DNA of 41,612 bases from Hydrogenophaga sp. (GCF_018780075.1 NZ_JADMKB010000071.1:1-41612), one strand, 5' to 3'. Shown: positions 18,242-27,208, numbered from the stretch's first letter. Notes: generated from the letters alone by a model not told the origin. Numbers and translations are program-made.

Positions 18242-19552
18242 ATGTCCGGTTATTCAGATCCAGGCTTCGACACGCTCGCGCTGCACGCGGGCGCCGCGCC
18301 CGACCCCACCACCGGCGCGCGCGCCGTGCCGATCCACCTCACCACCTCGTTCGTCTTCGAATCCAGCGACCACGCAGCGGCCCTGTTCAACCTGGAGCGC
18401 GCGGGCCACGTGTACAGCCGCATCAGCAACCCGACCAACGCGGTGTTCGAGCAGCGCATGGCCGCGCTCGAAGGCGGCGTCGGCGCGATCGCCACCGCCA
18501 GCGGCCAGGCCGCGCTGCACCTCAGCGTGGCCACGCTCATGGGCGCGGGCTCGCACATCGTGGCCAGCACCGCGCTCTACGGTGGCAGCCAGAACCTGCT
18601 GCACTACACGATGCGCCGCTTCGGCATAGACACCACCTTCGTGAAGCCGGGCGACATCGACGGCTGGCGCGCCGCCGTGCGGCCCAACACCAAGCTCTTC
18701 TTCGGTGAGACCGTGGGCAACCCCGGCCTGGACGTGCTGGACATGCCCACCGTGTCGCAGATCGCGCACGAGGCCGGCGTGCCGCTGCTGGTGGACTCGA
18801 CCCTGACGACGCCTTACCTCGTCAAGCCGTTCGAGCTGGGTGCCGATCTGGTCTACCACTCGGCCACCAAGTTCCTGAGCGGCCACGGCACCGTGATCGG
18901 CGGCGTGGTGGTGGACGGCGGCAGCTTCGACTGGGACGCCTCGGGGAAATTTCCCGAGCTGACCGAGCCCTACGACGGCTTCCACGGCATGACCTTCAGC
19001 GAAGAGAGCACCGTGGGCGCCTTCCTGCTGCGCGCGCGCCGCGAAGGCCTGCGCGACTTCGGTGCCTGCCTCTCGCCGCACAGCGCCTGGCTGATCCTGC
19101 AGGGGCTGGAGACGCTGTCGCTGCGCATGGAGCGCCACATGAGCAACACCGAGAAGGTGGTGGCCTTCCTCGCCAGCCACCCGCTGGTGGGCCGCGTGGG
19201 CCACCCGCTGCTCGAATCGCACCCCAGCCACGCGCTCGCGCAGAAGCTGTTCAAGCATGGCGCCAAGGGCGCGGGGGCGGTGTTCAGTTTCGACATCAAA
19301 GGCTCGCGCGAACAAGGCAAGGTCTTCATCGAGGCGCTCAAAATCTTCAGCCACCTGGCCAACGTGGGCGACTGCCGCTCGCTGGTGATCCACCCGGCCA
19401 GCACCACCCACTTCCGCATGAGCGACGAGGCGCTGGCGGGCGCGGGCATCGGCCCCGGCACGATCCGCCTGTCCATCGGCCTGGAAGACCCGGACGACCT
19501 GATCGACGATCTGAAGCGCGCGCTGAAAGCCGCGGAAAAGGCAGGAGCATGA
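18242..19552 (+). CDS. metY: O-acetylhomoserine sulfhydrylase (aminocarboxypropyltransferase)
   Basis: A 436-residue Cys/Met-metabolism PLP enzyme. The PLP lysine is K210 in HSATKFLSGHG; YSRISNPTN, ASGQAALHLS and GETVGNPGLDV mark the cofactor and substrate sites. The length and the VVVDGGSFDWDASGKFPELTEPY insertion fit MetY, which makes homocysteine from O-acetylhomoserine and sulfide, rather than the shorter MetZ. Cytoplasmic, methionine biosynthesis. The next gene, an alpha/beta hydrolase, follows on the same strand after a short repeat and may be co-transcribed. Confidence 0.93.
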   Translation: MSGYSDPGFDTLALHAGAAPDPTTGARAVPIHLTTSFVFESSDHAAALFNLERAGHVYSRISNPTNAVFEQRMAALEGGVGAIATASGQAALHLSVATLMGAGSHIVASTALYGGSQNLLHYTMRRFGIDTTFVKPGDIDGWRAAVRPNTKLFFGETVGNPGLDVLDMPTVSQIAHEAGVPLLVDSTLTTPYLVKPFELGADLVYHSATKFLSGHGTVIGGVVVDGGSFDWDASGKFPELTEPYDGFHGMTFSEESTVGAFLLRARREGLRDFGACLSPHSAWLILQGLETLSLRMERHMSNTEKVVAFLASHPLVGRVGHPLLESHPSHALAQKLFKHGAKGAGAVFSFDIKGSREQGKVFIEALKIFSHLANVGDCRSLVIHPASTTHFRMSDEALAGAGIGPGTIRLSIGLEDPDDLIDDLKRALKAAEKAGA

Positions 19553-19590
19553 CCATGAACCCCCACGCTCATCACTTCGTGTGTTCGCAG

Positions 19591-19636
19591 CCCCCCGAGG
19601 GGGCGCAAGCCGCCCTTCGGGCGGCCCGGCGGGAGG
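19591..19636 (-). repeat. Short GC-rich repeat supplying the downstream ribosome-binding site
   Basis: This has the family's CCCCCCGAGGGGGCG hairpin and a second stem, GCCGCCC/GGGCGGC, around TTCG. It lies in the 91-bp gap between metY and the hydrolase. Its last bases, GGGAGG (19631-19636), lie 7 nt before ATG 19644, so the element's end appears to serve as Shine-Dalgarno sequence. Confidence 0.6.
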
Positions 19637-19643
19637 CATGACC

Positions 19644-20465
19644 ATGTACCTCCAAGTCAACGGCGCAACCACCTACTGCTACACCGGCGGCAAAGCCTTC
19701 GATGCCGCCAAACCCACCGTGGTGTTCATCCATGGGGTGGTCCACGACCACAGCGTCTGGGCCCTGCAGAGCCGCTACCTGGCGAACCACGGCTTCAACG
19801 TGCTGGCGGTGGACCTGCCGGGTCATTGCCGGAGCGGCGGCGAAGCGCCAGCGTCGGTCGAAGCCGCGGCGGACTTCATCGGCGCGCTGCTCGACGCGGC
19901 GGGTGTGCAGACCGCCGCGCTGGTGGGCCACAGCTGGGGCTCGCTGATCGCCATGGAGGCCGCTGCCCGGCTGAAGCAGCGCGTGAGCCACCTGGTGCTG
20001 GTGGGCACGGCCTACCCCATGAAGGTCTCGCCCGCGCTGATCGAGGCTTCGCTGAATCAGCCCCTGAAGGCGCTGACCATGGTCAACGTGTTCTCGCGCA
20101 GCACGCTGGCCGCGCCGCCCTCGGCGCTCGGCCCGGGCACCTGGGTCTACGGCAGCAGCCTGGCGCTGGGCCAACGGGTGCTGGCCAGCAACACCCAGGT
20201 GAACGTGTTTCACCGGGGCTTCGTGGCCTGCGACAGCTACACGGGGGGCGAGGCCGCGATGGCGGCCCTCACCGGCCCGGTGCTGTTCCTGCTCGGGGCC
20301 CAGGACCAGATGACACCGCCCAAGGCCGCACAGGGTCTGATCAAGGCCGCGCAGGCGGCCGGCCGGGCGGTGCGGGTCGTGAGCCTGCCGGTCGGCCACC
20401 ACCAGATGACCGAAACCCCGGACGCCACGCTGTTTGCCATCCGGGACTTCCTGCAGGGCCGCTGA
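19644..20465 (+). CDS. Alpha/beta-hydrolase
   Basis: The 273-residue protein is a typical alpha/beta hydrolase. FIHGVVHDHSVW is the oxyanion-hole HG motif, GHSWGS contains the nucleophile serine, LLGAQDQMTPP the acid, and GHHQMTE the histidine. No signal peptide. ATG 19644 has GGGAGG at 7 nt; ATG 19638 (two residues more) is too close to that site. It follows metY, and homoserine acetyltransferases share this fold, but the protein is shorter and lacks MetX features, so a link to methionine synthesis is only positional. The substrate is unknown. Confidence 0.85.
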   Translation: MYLQVNGATTYCYTGGKAFDAAKPTVVFIHGVVHDHSVWALQSRYLANHGFNVLAVDLPGHCRSGGEAPASVEAAADFIGALLDAAGVQTAALVGHSWGSLIAMEAAARLKQRVSHLVLVGTAYPMKVSPALIEASLNQPLKALTMVNVFSRSTLAAPPSALGPGTWVYGSSLALGQRVLASNTQVNVFHRGFVACDSYTGGEAAMAALTGPVLFLLGAQDQMTPPKAAQGLIKAAQAAGRAVRVVSLPVGHHQMTETPDATLFAIRDFLQGR

Positions 20466-20573
20466 GACGGGTTTGCATTCGAGCGCAGAACACGGCGGGA
20501 GCCGCAGACCGTGCTCTGGCACGGCAAGGCAAACCAACGCATTGATGCGTTTGAAGGCCAACCCGTGTGAGGC
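20466..20573. other. Convergent gap with a palindrome
   Basis: This 108-bp gap lies between the hydrolase and the DUF2917 gene. It contains AACGCAT-TG-ATGCGTT (20536-20551), a perfect palindrome apart from its 2-nt centre, and a looser GTTTGC/GCAAAC pair framing the preceding 60 bp. It could be a terminator stem or a protein site. There is no repeat-family copy. Confidence 0.4.
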
Positions 20574-20948
20574 TCAGCGGGCGAACGAACGCTCCCACAC
20601 GCTGCGGGTCGTCGCCGTGGCCCGACCGGCCAAACGGCGCAGCGCGCGCCAGACGGCGGCACCCCAATGGCGCCGGGGCGCGAGCGCCACCAGCGGCGTC
20701 ACCAGGTACTCGCTGTAGCACGATGGCTCGTCCTCGGATCGGCGCGGCTCGGCGTCCGCGCCGATCACCACCCAGTCCTGCAGCAGATCGATGGTGGCGC
20801 CGGGGCCGAGAAACAGGTCCTGCGCCACGTTCGGCTGCGTCAGCCAGAGGCGGCCGCTGACCACCCGCAGCCGCACGCCGTGGCTGGCGTGGATGAGGCG
20901 GGTCTGGCGGGGCAACAAACGGGTGGGCTGGGCGGTGGTGGGGTGCAT
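20574..20948 (-). CDS. DUF2917-domain protein
   Basis: A 124-residue protein whose central part (VRLRVVSGRLWLTQPN, then DLFLGPGATIDL) matches the DUF2917 family, a small cupin-like fold of unknown role common in Burkholderiales. The C-terminal third is Arg-rich. AGGAGG lies 6 nt before ATG 20948. It is divergent from a MocR-type regulator, a pairing that suggests the regulator controls it. Residues that would bind metal are not obvious, so it is probably not an enzyme. Confidence 0.8.
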   Translation of the reverse strand: MHPTTAQPTRLLPRQTRLIHASHGVRLRVVSGRLWLTQPNVAQDLFLGPGATIDLLQDWVVIGADAEPRRSEDEPSCYSEYLVTPLVALAPRRHWGAAVWRALRRLAGRATATTRSVWERSFAR

Positions 20949-21142
20949 GGCGGGCCTCCTGTGGATGAGGTTCCACTGTTCCGTTTCGGGCGCTGGCGCG
21001 ACAGACACACAGACCACACAGTTCGCGCCACCAGATGCGGCACAGGCCCCATCTGTGTGCCCGGTTTTGGGGCGATCTGTACCGGTCGCCGCGCCCCACC
21101 CGCGCCGCCGGACCGCGGCCCCTCGGTTAGCATGGAAAGGCC
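20949..21142. promoter_or_regulatory. Divergent control region of DUF2917 and MocR genes
   Basis: This 194-bp region contains an exact 8-bp inverted repeat, CACACAGA (21006-21013) and TCTGTGTG (21052-21059). It also has a further CACACAG at 21015-21021 and an ATCTGT direct copy near 21084. MocR/GabR regulators bind short direct repeats next to divergent promoters, so these ACAGA/TCTGT units are candidate operators. Promoter boxes are not clear. Confidence 0.42.
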
Positions 21143-22663
21143 ATGACCGCCCCGCCACCCACCCTTGCGCTGTGTCCGGCACCCAAGGCCGAACCACCCC
21201 CCACCCTGCCGCTGTACCAGCAGATCGCGCAGGCGCTGGCGCAGCTGATCCACGGCGGCACCTTCAAGACCGGCCAGCGCCTGCCCTCGGTGCGCGAAAC
21301 GGCGTTGACGCGCGGCGTGTCCATCTCCACCGCCATGCAGGCCTACCGCCAGCTCGAAGAGCAGGGCCTGGTGCAGGCGCGCCCCAAGGCCGGCTACTTC
21401 GTGAAACGCGCCCAGCGCATCGCCCAGCCCAGCCTGAGCGCACCGCCACAGCGCAGTTTCCTGCTGGAGCGGCAAAGCCGCTCCGAGGCCTTTGCCATGC
21501 TGCACCAGCCCGGCGACCGCGCCAGCTTCGGTGGTTTCTCGCCGCAGAGCAGCGAGCTGTTTGACGACAGGCGCCTGCGCGTGGCCGTGGGCCGCGCCTC
21601 GCGCGTGCACCGCCGCAGCCTGACCGAATACAACAAGGCCGACGCCGGCCGGCCCGCGCTGCGCCAGGCGGTGGCCCAGCGCGCCCTGCACCTGGGCTGC
21701 TCGCTGGACGCGAACCACATCGTGATCACCGCCAGCTGCACCCAGGCTGTGAGCCTGTGCCTGCGCGCGGTCACGCAGCCGGGCGACGTGGTGGCGCTGG
21801 AGTCGCCCACCTTCTTCGGCTACCTCGACCTGATCGAATCGCTGGGCCTGCGGGTGCTGGAGATCCCCACCCATCCGGCCACCGGTCTTTCGTTGCCCGC
21901 GCTGGAGCTGGCGCTGGACACCCAGCCCATCAAGGCCGTGCTGGCTGCGCCCACGTTGTCCAACCCGCTGGGCGCGGTGATGCCGCTGGCCGCCAAGCAG
22001 CGGCTGGTGCGGCTGCTGGCGCAGCGGCGCGTGCCGCTGATCGAAGACGTGGTGTTCAACGACCTGCTGGCCGGCGACGAACGCCGCAAGGCCGCCAAAG
22101 CCTGGGACACCGACGGCAACGTCATGGTCTGCGGCTCGTTTGCCAAGACCCTCACCCCGGGCATCCGCCTTGGCTGGGTCGAGGCCGGCCGCTGGCGCGA
22201 CGCCATCGCCACCCACAAAAGGCTGCAAGGCGCGGCGACCAATGTGGTGCTGGAAGAGGCGCTCGCCGATCTGCTGACCCAGGGCAGCTACGAGGCCCAC
22301 CTGCGGCGACTCACCGCCCACATGCACCAGCGCCGCCACGAAGCCCGCCACCTGATCGGCCACCACTTTCCTGCCGGCACACGGGTGAGCAACCCGCCCT
22401 CGGGCGACACGCTCTGGCTGGAGCTGGACCCGGTGATTCACAGCATGGCGCTGTTCAAACGCTGCGCCAGCGAAGGCATCACCTTCGGCCCGGGCGAACT
22501 GTTCACTGCGACTGACCGCTACCGGAATTGCCTGCGCCTGAACTTCTCCGGCCCCTGGAACCCTGTCAGCATGCAGGCGCTGGCGCGCATCGGCGAGATC
22601 GCGGGCGAGATGCTGAAGCGACCCGACGCCGGGCCGGCCGCGCCCCTGTTGCGGCGCGCCTGA
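21143..22663 (+). CDS. MocR/GabR-type regulator (GntR HTH plus aminotransferase domain)
   Basis: The 506-residue protein joins a GntR winged helix (about 22-90: LPLYQQIAQALAQLIHGG, LPSVRETALTRGVS, AKAGYFV-like end) to a class I aminotransferase fold (about 140-495). The PLP lysine is present as K335 in GSFAKTLTPG, with N274 (SNPLG) and D302 (LIEDVVF) in their usual places, so it should bind PLP. MocR proteins sense PLP, amino acids or amines and regulate neighbouring genes. The targets may be the divergent DUF2917 gene and the cytochrome P450 43 bp downstream. Confidence 0.92.
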   Translation: MTAPPPTLALCPAPKAEPPPTLPLYQQIAQALAQLIHGGTFKTGQRLPSVRETALTRGVSISTAMQAYRQLEEQGLVQARPKAGYFVKRAQRIAQPSLSAPPQRSFLLERQSRSEAFAMLHQPGDRASFGGFSPQSSELFDDRRLRVAVGRASRVHRRSLTEYNKADAGRPALRQAVAQRALHLGCSLDANHIVITASCTQAVSLCLRAVTQPGDVVALESPTFFGYLDLIESLGLRVLEIPTHPATGLSLPALELALDTQPIKAVLAAPTLSNPLGAVMPLAAKQRLVRLLAQRRVPLIEDVVFNDLLAGDERRKAAKAWDTDGNVMVCGSFAKTLTPGIRLGWVEAGRWRDAIATHKRLQGAATNVVLEEALADLLTQGSYEAHLRRLTAHMHQRRHEARHLIGHHFPAGTRVSNPPSGDTLWLELDPVIHSMALFKRCASEGITFGPGELFTATDRYRNCLRLNFSGPWNPVSMQALARIGEIAGEMLKRPDAGPAAPLLRRA

Positions 22664-22705
22664 ACGACAGCCGTTGTCCGGCGCTGCGGCCACAATGGCC
22701 GCACC

Positions 22706-23992
22706 ATGCACGAACAGATCATCACTCCAGCCATGAGCCCCGGGCGCGCACGCGAGATCGCCGCCACCTTCGACCTGCGCGCCCTGCCCGTCGACTTCCT
22801 GGCCAACCCCTACCCGGTGTACGCGCTGCTGCGCGAGACCGAGCCGGTGCGGCGCATGCCCGACGGCTCGTACTTTTTGACGCGCCACGCCGACCTCGTG
22901 TGCGTGTACCGAGACGCCACCACCTTCAGCTCCGACAAACACGTGGAGTTCGCGCCCAAATACGGCGCCGAGTCCCCGCTCTTCGAGCACCACACCACCA
23001 GCCTGGTGTTCAACGACCCGCCGCTGCACACCCGCGTGCGCAAGCTCATCATGGGCGCCCTCACGCGCCGCGCCATCGCCGACATGGAGCCCGGCCTGAT
23101 CACGCTGGTGGACAGCCTGCTCGACCGCATCGACACCCAGGGCGGCGGCGACCTGATCGAGGACTTCGCGTCGGCCATTCCCGTGGAAATCATCGGCAAC
23201 CTGCTGGGCGTGCCGCACGCCGACCGCGGCCCGCTGCGCGACTGGTCGCTCGCCATCCTGGGTGCGCTCGAACCCGTGCCCACACCGGAGCAGCACGCCG
23301 CCGGCAACCGCAGCGTGACCGAGATGCTGGCCTACCTGCGCGGTCTGGTCGCTGAACGCCGAAAGGCCCCGGGCGACCCCGAGCGCGACGTGCTCACGCG
23401 CCTGATCCAGGGCGAGACCGGTGGCGACCGCCTCAGCGAGGTCGAGCTGCTGCAGAACTGCATCTTCCTGCTCAACGCCGGCCACGAAACCACCACCAAC
23501 CTGATCGGCAACGGCCTGATCTTGATGCAGGAGTTCCCGGCGGCGCGCGCGCGGCTGCTGGCCGACCTGCGGGCCACGGCGGGTGACGCGGCCGCCGAAG
23601 AGCAGGTGCTGTCGCTGGCGGTGGACGAGTGCCTGCGATTCGAATCGTCCAACCAGCTCGGCAACCGGCGCGCGCTGGTGGCCACCCAGGTGGGCGGCGT
23701 GGACCTGCCCGCCGGTGCGCTGGTCACGCTGTGCATCGGCGCGGCCAACCGCGACCCGATGCCCTACGCCGACCCCGAGGCGCTGGACCTGCAACGCGAG
23801 GGCAACAAGCACCTCGCCTTCGGTTTCGGCATCCACCAGTGCGCGGGTCTGAGCCTGGCGCGGCTGGAGGGCCGCATCGCCATCGGCCGCTTCCTGCAGC
23901 GCTTTCCGGATTTCAGCTTGAGCGCCGCGCCGACCCGGGGCGGGCGGGCCCGTTTTCGCGGCTTTCTGCGCGCGCCGTTCAGCGTCCGCTGA
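22706..23992 (+). CDS. Cytochrome P450
   Basis: A 428-residue soluble bacterial P450. The I-helix oxygen-activation motif is AGHETT (258-263), the K-helix ExxR is E308-CL-R311, and the haem loop is FGFGIHQCAG (372-381) with Cys379 as the thiolate ligand. There is no membrane anchor and no fused reductase or ferredoxin. No ferredoxin gene is adjacent, so electrons must come from elsewhere. The order of residues resembles CYP107/CYP109-like class I enzymes; the substrate is unknown. It lies 43 bp after the MocR gene on the same strand. It ends 3 bp from the stop of the convergent yihY-like gene. Confidence 0.93.
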   Translation: MHEQIITPAMSPGRAREIAATFDLRALPVDFLANPYPVYALLRETEPVRRMPDGSYFLTRHADLVCVYRDATTFSSDKHVEFAPKYGAESPLFEHHTTSLVFNDPPLHTRVRKLIMGALTRRAIADMEPGLITLVDSLLDRIDTQGGGDLIEDFASAIPVEIIGNLLGVPHADRGPLRDWSLAILGALEPVPTPEQHAAGNRSVTEMLAYLRGLVAERRKAPGDPERDVLTRLIQGETGGDRLSEVELLQNCIFLLNAGHETTTNLIGNGLILMQEFPAARARLLADLRATAGDAAAEEQVLSLAVDECLRFESSNQLGNRRALVATQVGGVDLPAGALVTLCIGAANRDPMPYADPEALDLQREGNKHLAFGFGIHQCAGLSLARLEGRIAIGRFLQRFPDFSLSAAPTRGGRARFRGFLRAPFSVR

Positions 23993-23995
23993 AGT

Positions 23996-25237
23996 TCAGG
24001 GCACGGAGGGCGCTTCCAGCGCCTGCGCCACCGTCATCGTGTCCAGGCCGCTGGTCGCCCAGAAGGCCCCGGTGCTGGCCGACTGCGGCAGCAGCAGGCG
24101 TTTCGCCAGCGGAGCCAGCGGCAGGTTCACCGGGTCTTGCAGCAGCACATAACGCTCGTCGGCTTCGTCCAGCCGGCCCAGCCAGTCGAGCGCGACCAGG
24201 GCGCCCACCGGTTCTTCCAGGTGCAGCGGGTCCACCCGCAGCGCCTGCGCCAGGGCTTGCAGGCTCAGGCCGCGTTGCGGAGACTCGCGCAGCGCCTGCA
24301 GTTGCGCCAGCGTTTCCAGCGCGAGCTGGAAGCGCCAGCCGGGGGAGTTGCCGCGCCGCGCGATGCCCGAGAGCAGGCTGGGCAGGTAGGCGGCCACCAC
24401 CGCGCCCAGCAGCACGATCACCCAGGCCACGTAGAACCACACCAGCAGGATCGGCACCGTGGCAAAGGTGCCGTAGACCACCGAGTAGGTGGGTACCTTG
24501 GCCAGGTACCAGGTCAGCACGCCCTTGGCCAGCTCGATGCCGCCGGCCACGAACAGCCCGCCCACCAGCGCGTGGCTCCAGCGCACGTGCGTGTTGGGCA
24601 CGAAGCGGTAGAGCGCGGCCATGCCGCCGGTCATCAGCGCGAACTGCAGCGAGTCGAGCAGCAGGCGCAGCCCCCCGGAACGGCCCGACACCATGTCGCT
24701 CGACACCGACACCGCGTATGAAGTCGCGGCCAGGCTGGCAGCGAGCAGCAGCGGCCCGAGCGTGAGCACCGCCCAGTAAACAAGGATGCGCTGCGTCAGC
24801 GGCCGGGGCTGGCGCACGCGCCAGATGTCGTTGAGTTTGCGGTCGATCGTCAGGATCAGCGCCAGCGCCGTCACCAGCAGGATCAGCGCGCCGGCCCAGC
24901 CCATCTGCCCGGCCTTGGCCGCAAACTGGTTGAGGTAGCTCAGCACCTGCTTGGCGATGTTCTCGGGCACCAGGCTTTCGATCAGCCAGCGCTGCAGCGT
25001 GGTCTGCAGGCGCGCGAACATGGGGAAGGCACTGAAGATCGCCAGCGCCACGGTGAACAGCGGCACCAGCGAGATCGTGGTGGTGAATGTGAGGCTCGAC
25101 GCGGCCACGCCCAGCTGGTCTTCGCGGAAGCGTTCGCGCAGCGTGAGCGCGGTGTTGCGCCAGGGAAAATTCAGCGTGTCGCGCCAGAGTTCGCCCAGCA
25201 GGGTTTCCAGTTGGCGCCAGCGGTCGGTCAGGGTCAT
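23996..25237 (-). CDS. YihY/BrkB-family inner-membrane protein
   Basis: The 413-residue protein has six hydrophobic segments in the first 290 residues. Family markers are AASSLTFTTTISLVPLF, LTIDRKLNDIWRVRQPRP and YRFVPNTHVRWSHALVGG. A cytoplasmic C-terminal domain (about 300-413) looks winged-helix-like, as in related YihY proteins. It was once called ribonuclease BN, but that activity belongs to another protein; the true role is unknown. ATG 25237 fits the family start. It is divergent from the DUF2069 gene. Confidence 0.9.
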   Translation of the reverse strand: MTLTDRWRQLETLLGELWRDTLNFPWRNTALTLRERFREDQLGVAASSLTFTTTISLVPLFTVALAIFSAFPMFARLQTTLQRWLIESLVPENIAKQVLSYLNQFAAKAGQMGWAGALILLVTALALILTIDRKLNDIWRVRQPRPLTQRILVYWAVLTLGPLLLAASLAATSYAVSVSSDMVSGRSGGLRLLLDSLQFALMTGGMAALYRFVPNTHVRWSHALVGGLFVAGGIELAKGVLTWYLAKVPTYSVVYGTFATVPILLVWFYVAWVIVLLGAVVAAYLPSLLSGIARRGNSPGWRFQLALETLAQLQALRESPQRGLSLQALAQALRVDPLHLEEPVGALVALDWLGRLDEADERYVLLQDPVNLPLAPLAKRLLLPQSASTGAFWATSGLDTMTVAQALEAPSVP

Positions 25238-25322
25238 CCCGGTATCATCCCAGAACCGTGCCCCGGGCCCCTCACCTTCGTGCGCAAGCGCCCTGGTGCC
25301 CCGAATCTCCCCCCGCCCCGAC

Positions 25323-25787
25323 ATGACACCCTCCCCCGCCTCGCCGCCCCTTTCCCCCGCCGTGCGCTGGACGCGCACGCTCGCCGTGGGCAGCCTGCTG
25401 GGCCTGATCGCGCTCGGCCTGGCCTGGGAACTGTGGCTGGCGCCGCTGCGCCCGGGTGGTTCCTGGCTGGTGATCAAGGTGCTGCCGCTCACCATCCCGC
25501 TCGCGGGCCTGCTGAAAAACCGCATGTACACCTACCGCTGGGTGAGCCTGCTGGTGTGGCTGTATTTCACCGAAGGCGCGGTGCGCGCCTGGAGCGACAC
25601 CGGCCTCTCGGCCGCGCTCGCGGGCATCGAGGTGCTGATGTGCGTGGTGCTTTTCGTGGCCTGCGCGCTGCACGTGCGCACCCGCCTGCGCGCGGCCGGC
25701 AAGGCGGCCGTGGCCGACGACACGGCGAGGCGCGCCGCGGCGGCCGGCTACGCCAGCGATCCGATCCCTCCCAAAGCCCGACCATGA
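25323..25787 (+). CDS. DUF2069 membrane protein
   Basis: A 154-residue protein with about four hydrophobic segments (TLAVGSLLGLIALGLAWELWL, LPLTIPLAGLL, SLLVWLYFTEGAVRAW, AGIEVLMCVVLFVACAL). YTYRWVSLLVWLYFTEG is typical of DUF2069, a small inner-membrane family of unknown function. Its stop overlaps the ATG of the next gene as ATGA, so the two are coupled. Confidence 0.85.
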   Translation: MTPSPASPPLSPAVRWTRTLAVGSLLGLIALGLAWELWLAPLRPGGSWLVIKVLPLTIPLAGLLKNRMYTYRWVSLLVWLYFTEGAVRAWSDTGLSAALAGIEVLMCVVLFVACALHVRTRLRAAGKAAVADDTARRAAAAGYASDPIPPKARP

Positions 25788-27208
25788 GCGAACTGCTGCA
25801 TTCCCTTCGAGACATCGTGGGCGCCGCCCAGGTGCTGACCCACGACGACCCCGGCGCCGACCTGGCCGCCTGGGAACAGGACTGGCGCAAACGCTCGCGC
25901 GGACGGGCGCTCGCCGTGGTGCGACCGGGCAACACCGCCGAGGTCGCGGCCGTGGTCAAGGCCTGTGTGGCGGCCGGTGCGCCCATCGTGCCGCAGGGCG
26001 GCAACACCGGCCTCGTGGTGGGCTCGGTGCCCGACGACTCGGGCACCCAGGTCGTGCTCTCGCTGACGCGCATGAACCGCGTGCGCGCCATCGACGGCGC
26101 CAACCTCACCATGACGGTGGACGCGGGCTGCGTGCTGCAGAACCTGCAGGACGCCGCCGAGACAGCGGGCTTCCTGTTCCCGCTGTCGCTCGCGGCCGAG
26201 GGCAGCTGCACCATCGGTGGCAACCTCGCCACCAACGCGGGCGGCACGCAGGTCGTGCGCTACGGCAACGCGCGCGACCTCTGCCTGGGGCTGGAGGTGG
26301 TGACGGCGCAAGGCGAGGTCTGGAACGGCCTCTCGGGCCTGCGCAAGGACAACACCGGCTACGACCTGCGCGACCTGTTCGTGGGCAGCGAAGGCACGCT
26401 GGGCATCATCACCGCCGCCACCATGAAGCTCTACCCGGAGCCCGCCGCCCGGCTCACGGCCTGGGCCGCCGTGCCCGACCTGGCGTCGGCCGTCACCCTG
26501 CTCGGTCTGGCGCACCAGCACCTCGGCGCAGGCCTCACGGGCTTCGAGGTCATGGGCCAGTTCGCGCTGAGCCTGGTGGCGAAACATTTTCCGCAGCAGC
26601 GCGTGCCGCTCTGGGAACACAGCCCCTATTGCGTGCTGCTTGAAAACAGCGACAGCGAGTCCGAAGCGCATGCCCGCGAGCAGTTTGAGCGCCTGCTGGA
26701 AACCGCGTTCGAGCAGGACGTGGTGAGCGACGCCGTGGTCGCCGAGAGCCTGCAGCAGGCCCACGCGCTCTGGCACATCCGCGAGAGCATCCCGCTGGCG
26801 CAGGCCGAAGAAGGCCTGAACATCAAACACGACGTCAGCATCCCGGTCTCGCGCATCCCGGCGTTCTGCGAAGAGACCGACGCCTTGCTGGAGCGCGAGA
26901 TGCCCGGCGTGCGCCTGGTCAACTTCGGCCACCTGGGCGACGGCAACCTGCACTACAACGTGCAGGCGCCGGAAAACGGTGATCCCCAGGCCTTCCTGCG
27001 CGAGCAGGAAGCGCGCGTGAACACCCTGGTGTTCGACGCGGTGGCGCGGTTCGAGGGCTCGATCAGCGCCGAGCACGGCATCGGCAGCCTCAAGGTGGAC
27101 AAGCTGCCGCACTACAAAGACCCGGTGGCGCTGGCGCTGATGCGCTCCATCAAACAGGCGCTGGACCCGCAGAACCTGCTGAACCCCGGGCGCGTGCTGA
27201 CGCGCTGA
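25784..27208 (+). CDS. FAD-linked oxidase, D-2-hydroxyacid dehydrogenase type
   Basis: The 474-residue protein has an FAD_binding_4 domain (about 40-180: IVPQGGNTGLVVG, EGSCTIGGNLATNAGG, GLRKDNTGYDLRDLFVGSEG) and a FAD-oxidase C domain ending LLNPGRVL. The metal-binding FGHLGDGNLHYN motif and SAEHGIG place it with GlcD/D-lactate/D-2-hydroxyglutarate dehydrogenases. It oxidises a D-2-hydroxyacid, passing electrons to the respiratory chain or an electron-transfer flavoprotein. The specific substrate is open; D-2-hydroxyglutarate, made as a by-product of serine synthesis, is a reasonable guess. Confidence 0.9.
   Translation: MSELLHSLRDIVGAAQVLTHDDPGADLAAWEQDWRKRSRGRALAVVRPGNTAEVAAVVKACVAAGAPIVPQGGNTGLVVGSVPDDSGTQVVLSLTRMNRVRAIDGANLTMTVDAGCVLQNLQDAAETAGFLFPLSLAAEGSCTIGGNLATNAGGTQVVRYGNARDLCLGLEVVTAQGEVWNGLSGLRKDNTGYDLRDLFVGSEGTLGIITAATMKLYPEPAARLTAWAAVPDLASAVTLLGLAHQHLGAGLTGFEVMGQFALSLVAKHFPQQRVPLWEHSPYCVLLENSDSESEAHAREQFERLLETAFEQDVVSDAVVAESLQQAHALWHIRESIPLAQAEEGLNIKHDVSIPVSRIPAFCEETDALLEREMPGVRLVNFGHLGDGNLHYNVQAPENGDPQAFLREQEARVNTLVFDAVARFEGSISAEHGIGSLKVDKLPHYKDPVALALMRSIKQALDPQNLLNPGRVLTR

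Noticed and set aside
20517..20532. TGGCACGGCAAGGCAA as a second sigma-54 site
   Set aside because: The spacing is GG-N9-GC rather than N10, and it lies between two convergent gene ends where a promoter is unlikely.
20840..23836. A very long minus-strand open frame of about 998 codons
   Set aside because: It lies opposite the MocR and P450 genes, both of which have full family motifs. The frame has no recognisable domains and is His/Gln/Arg/Val-rich, as expected for antisense frames in GC-rich DNA.
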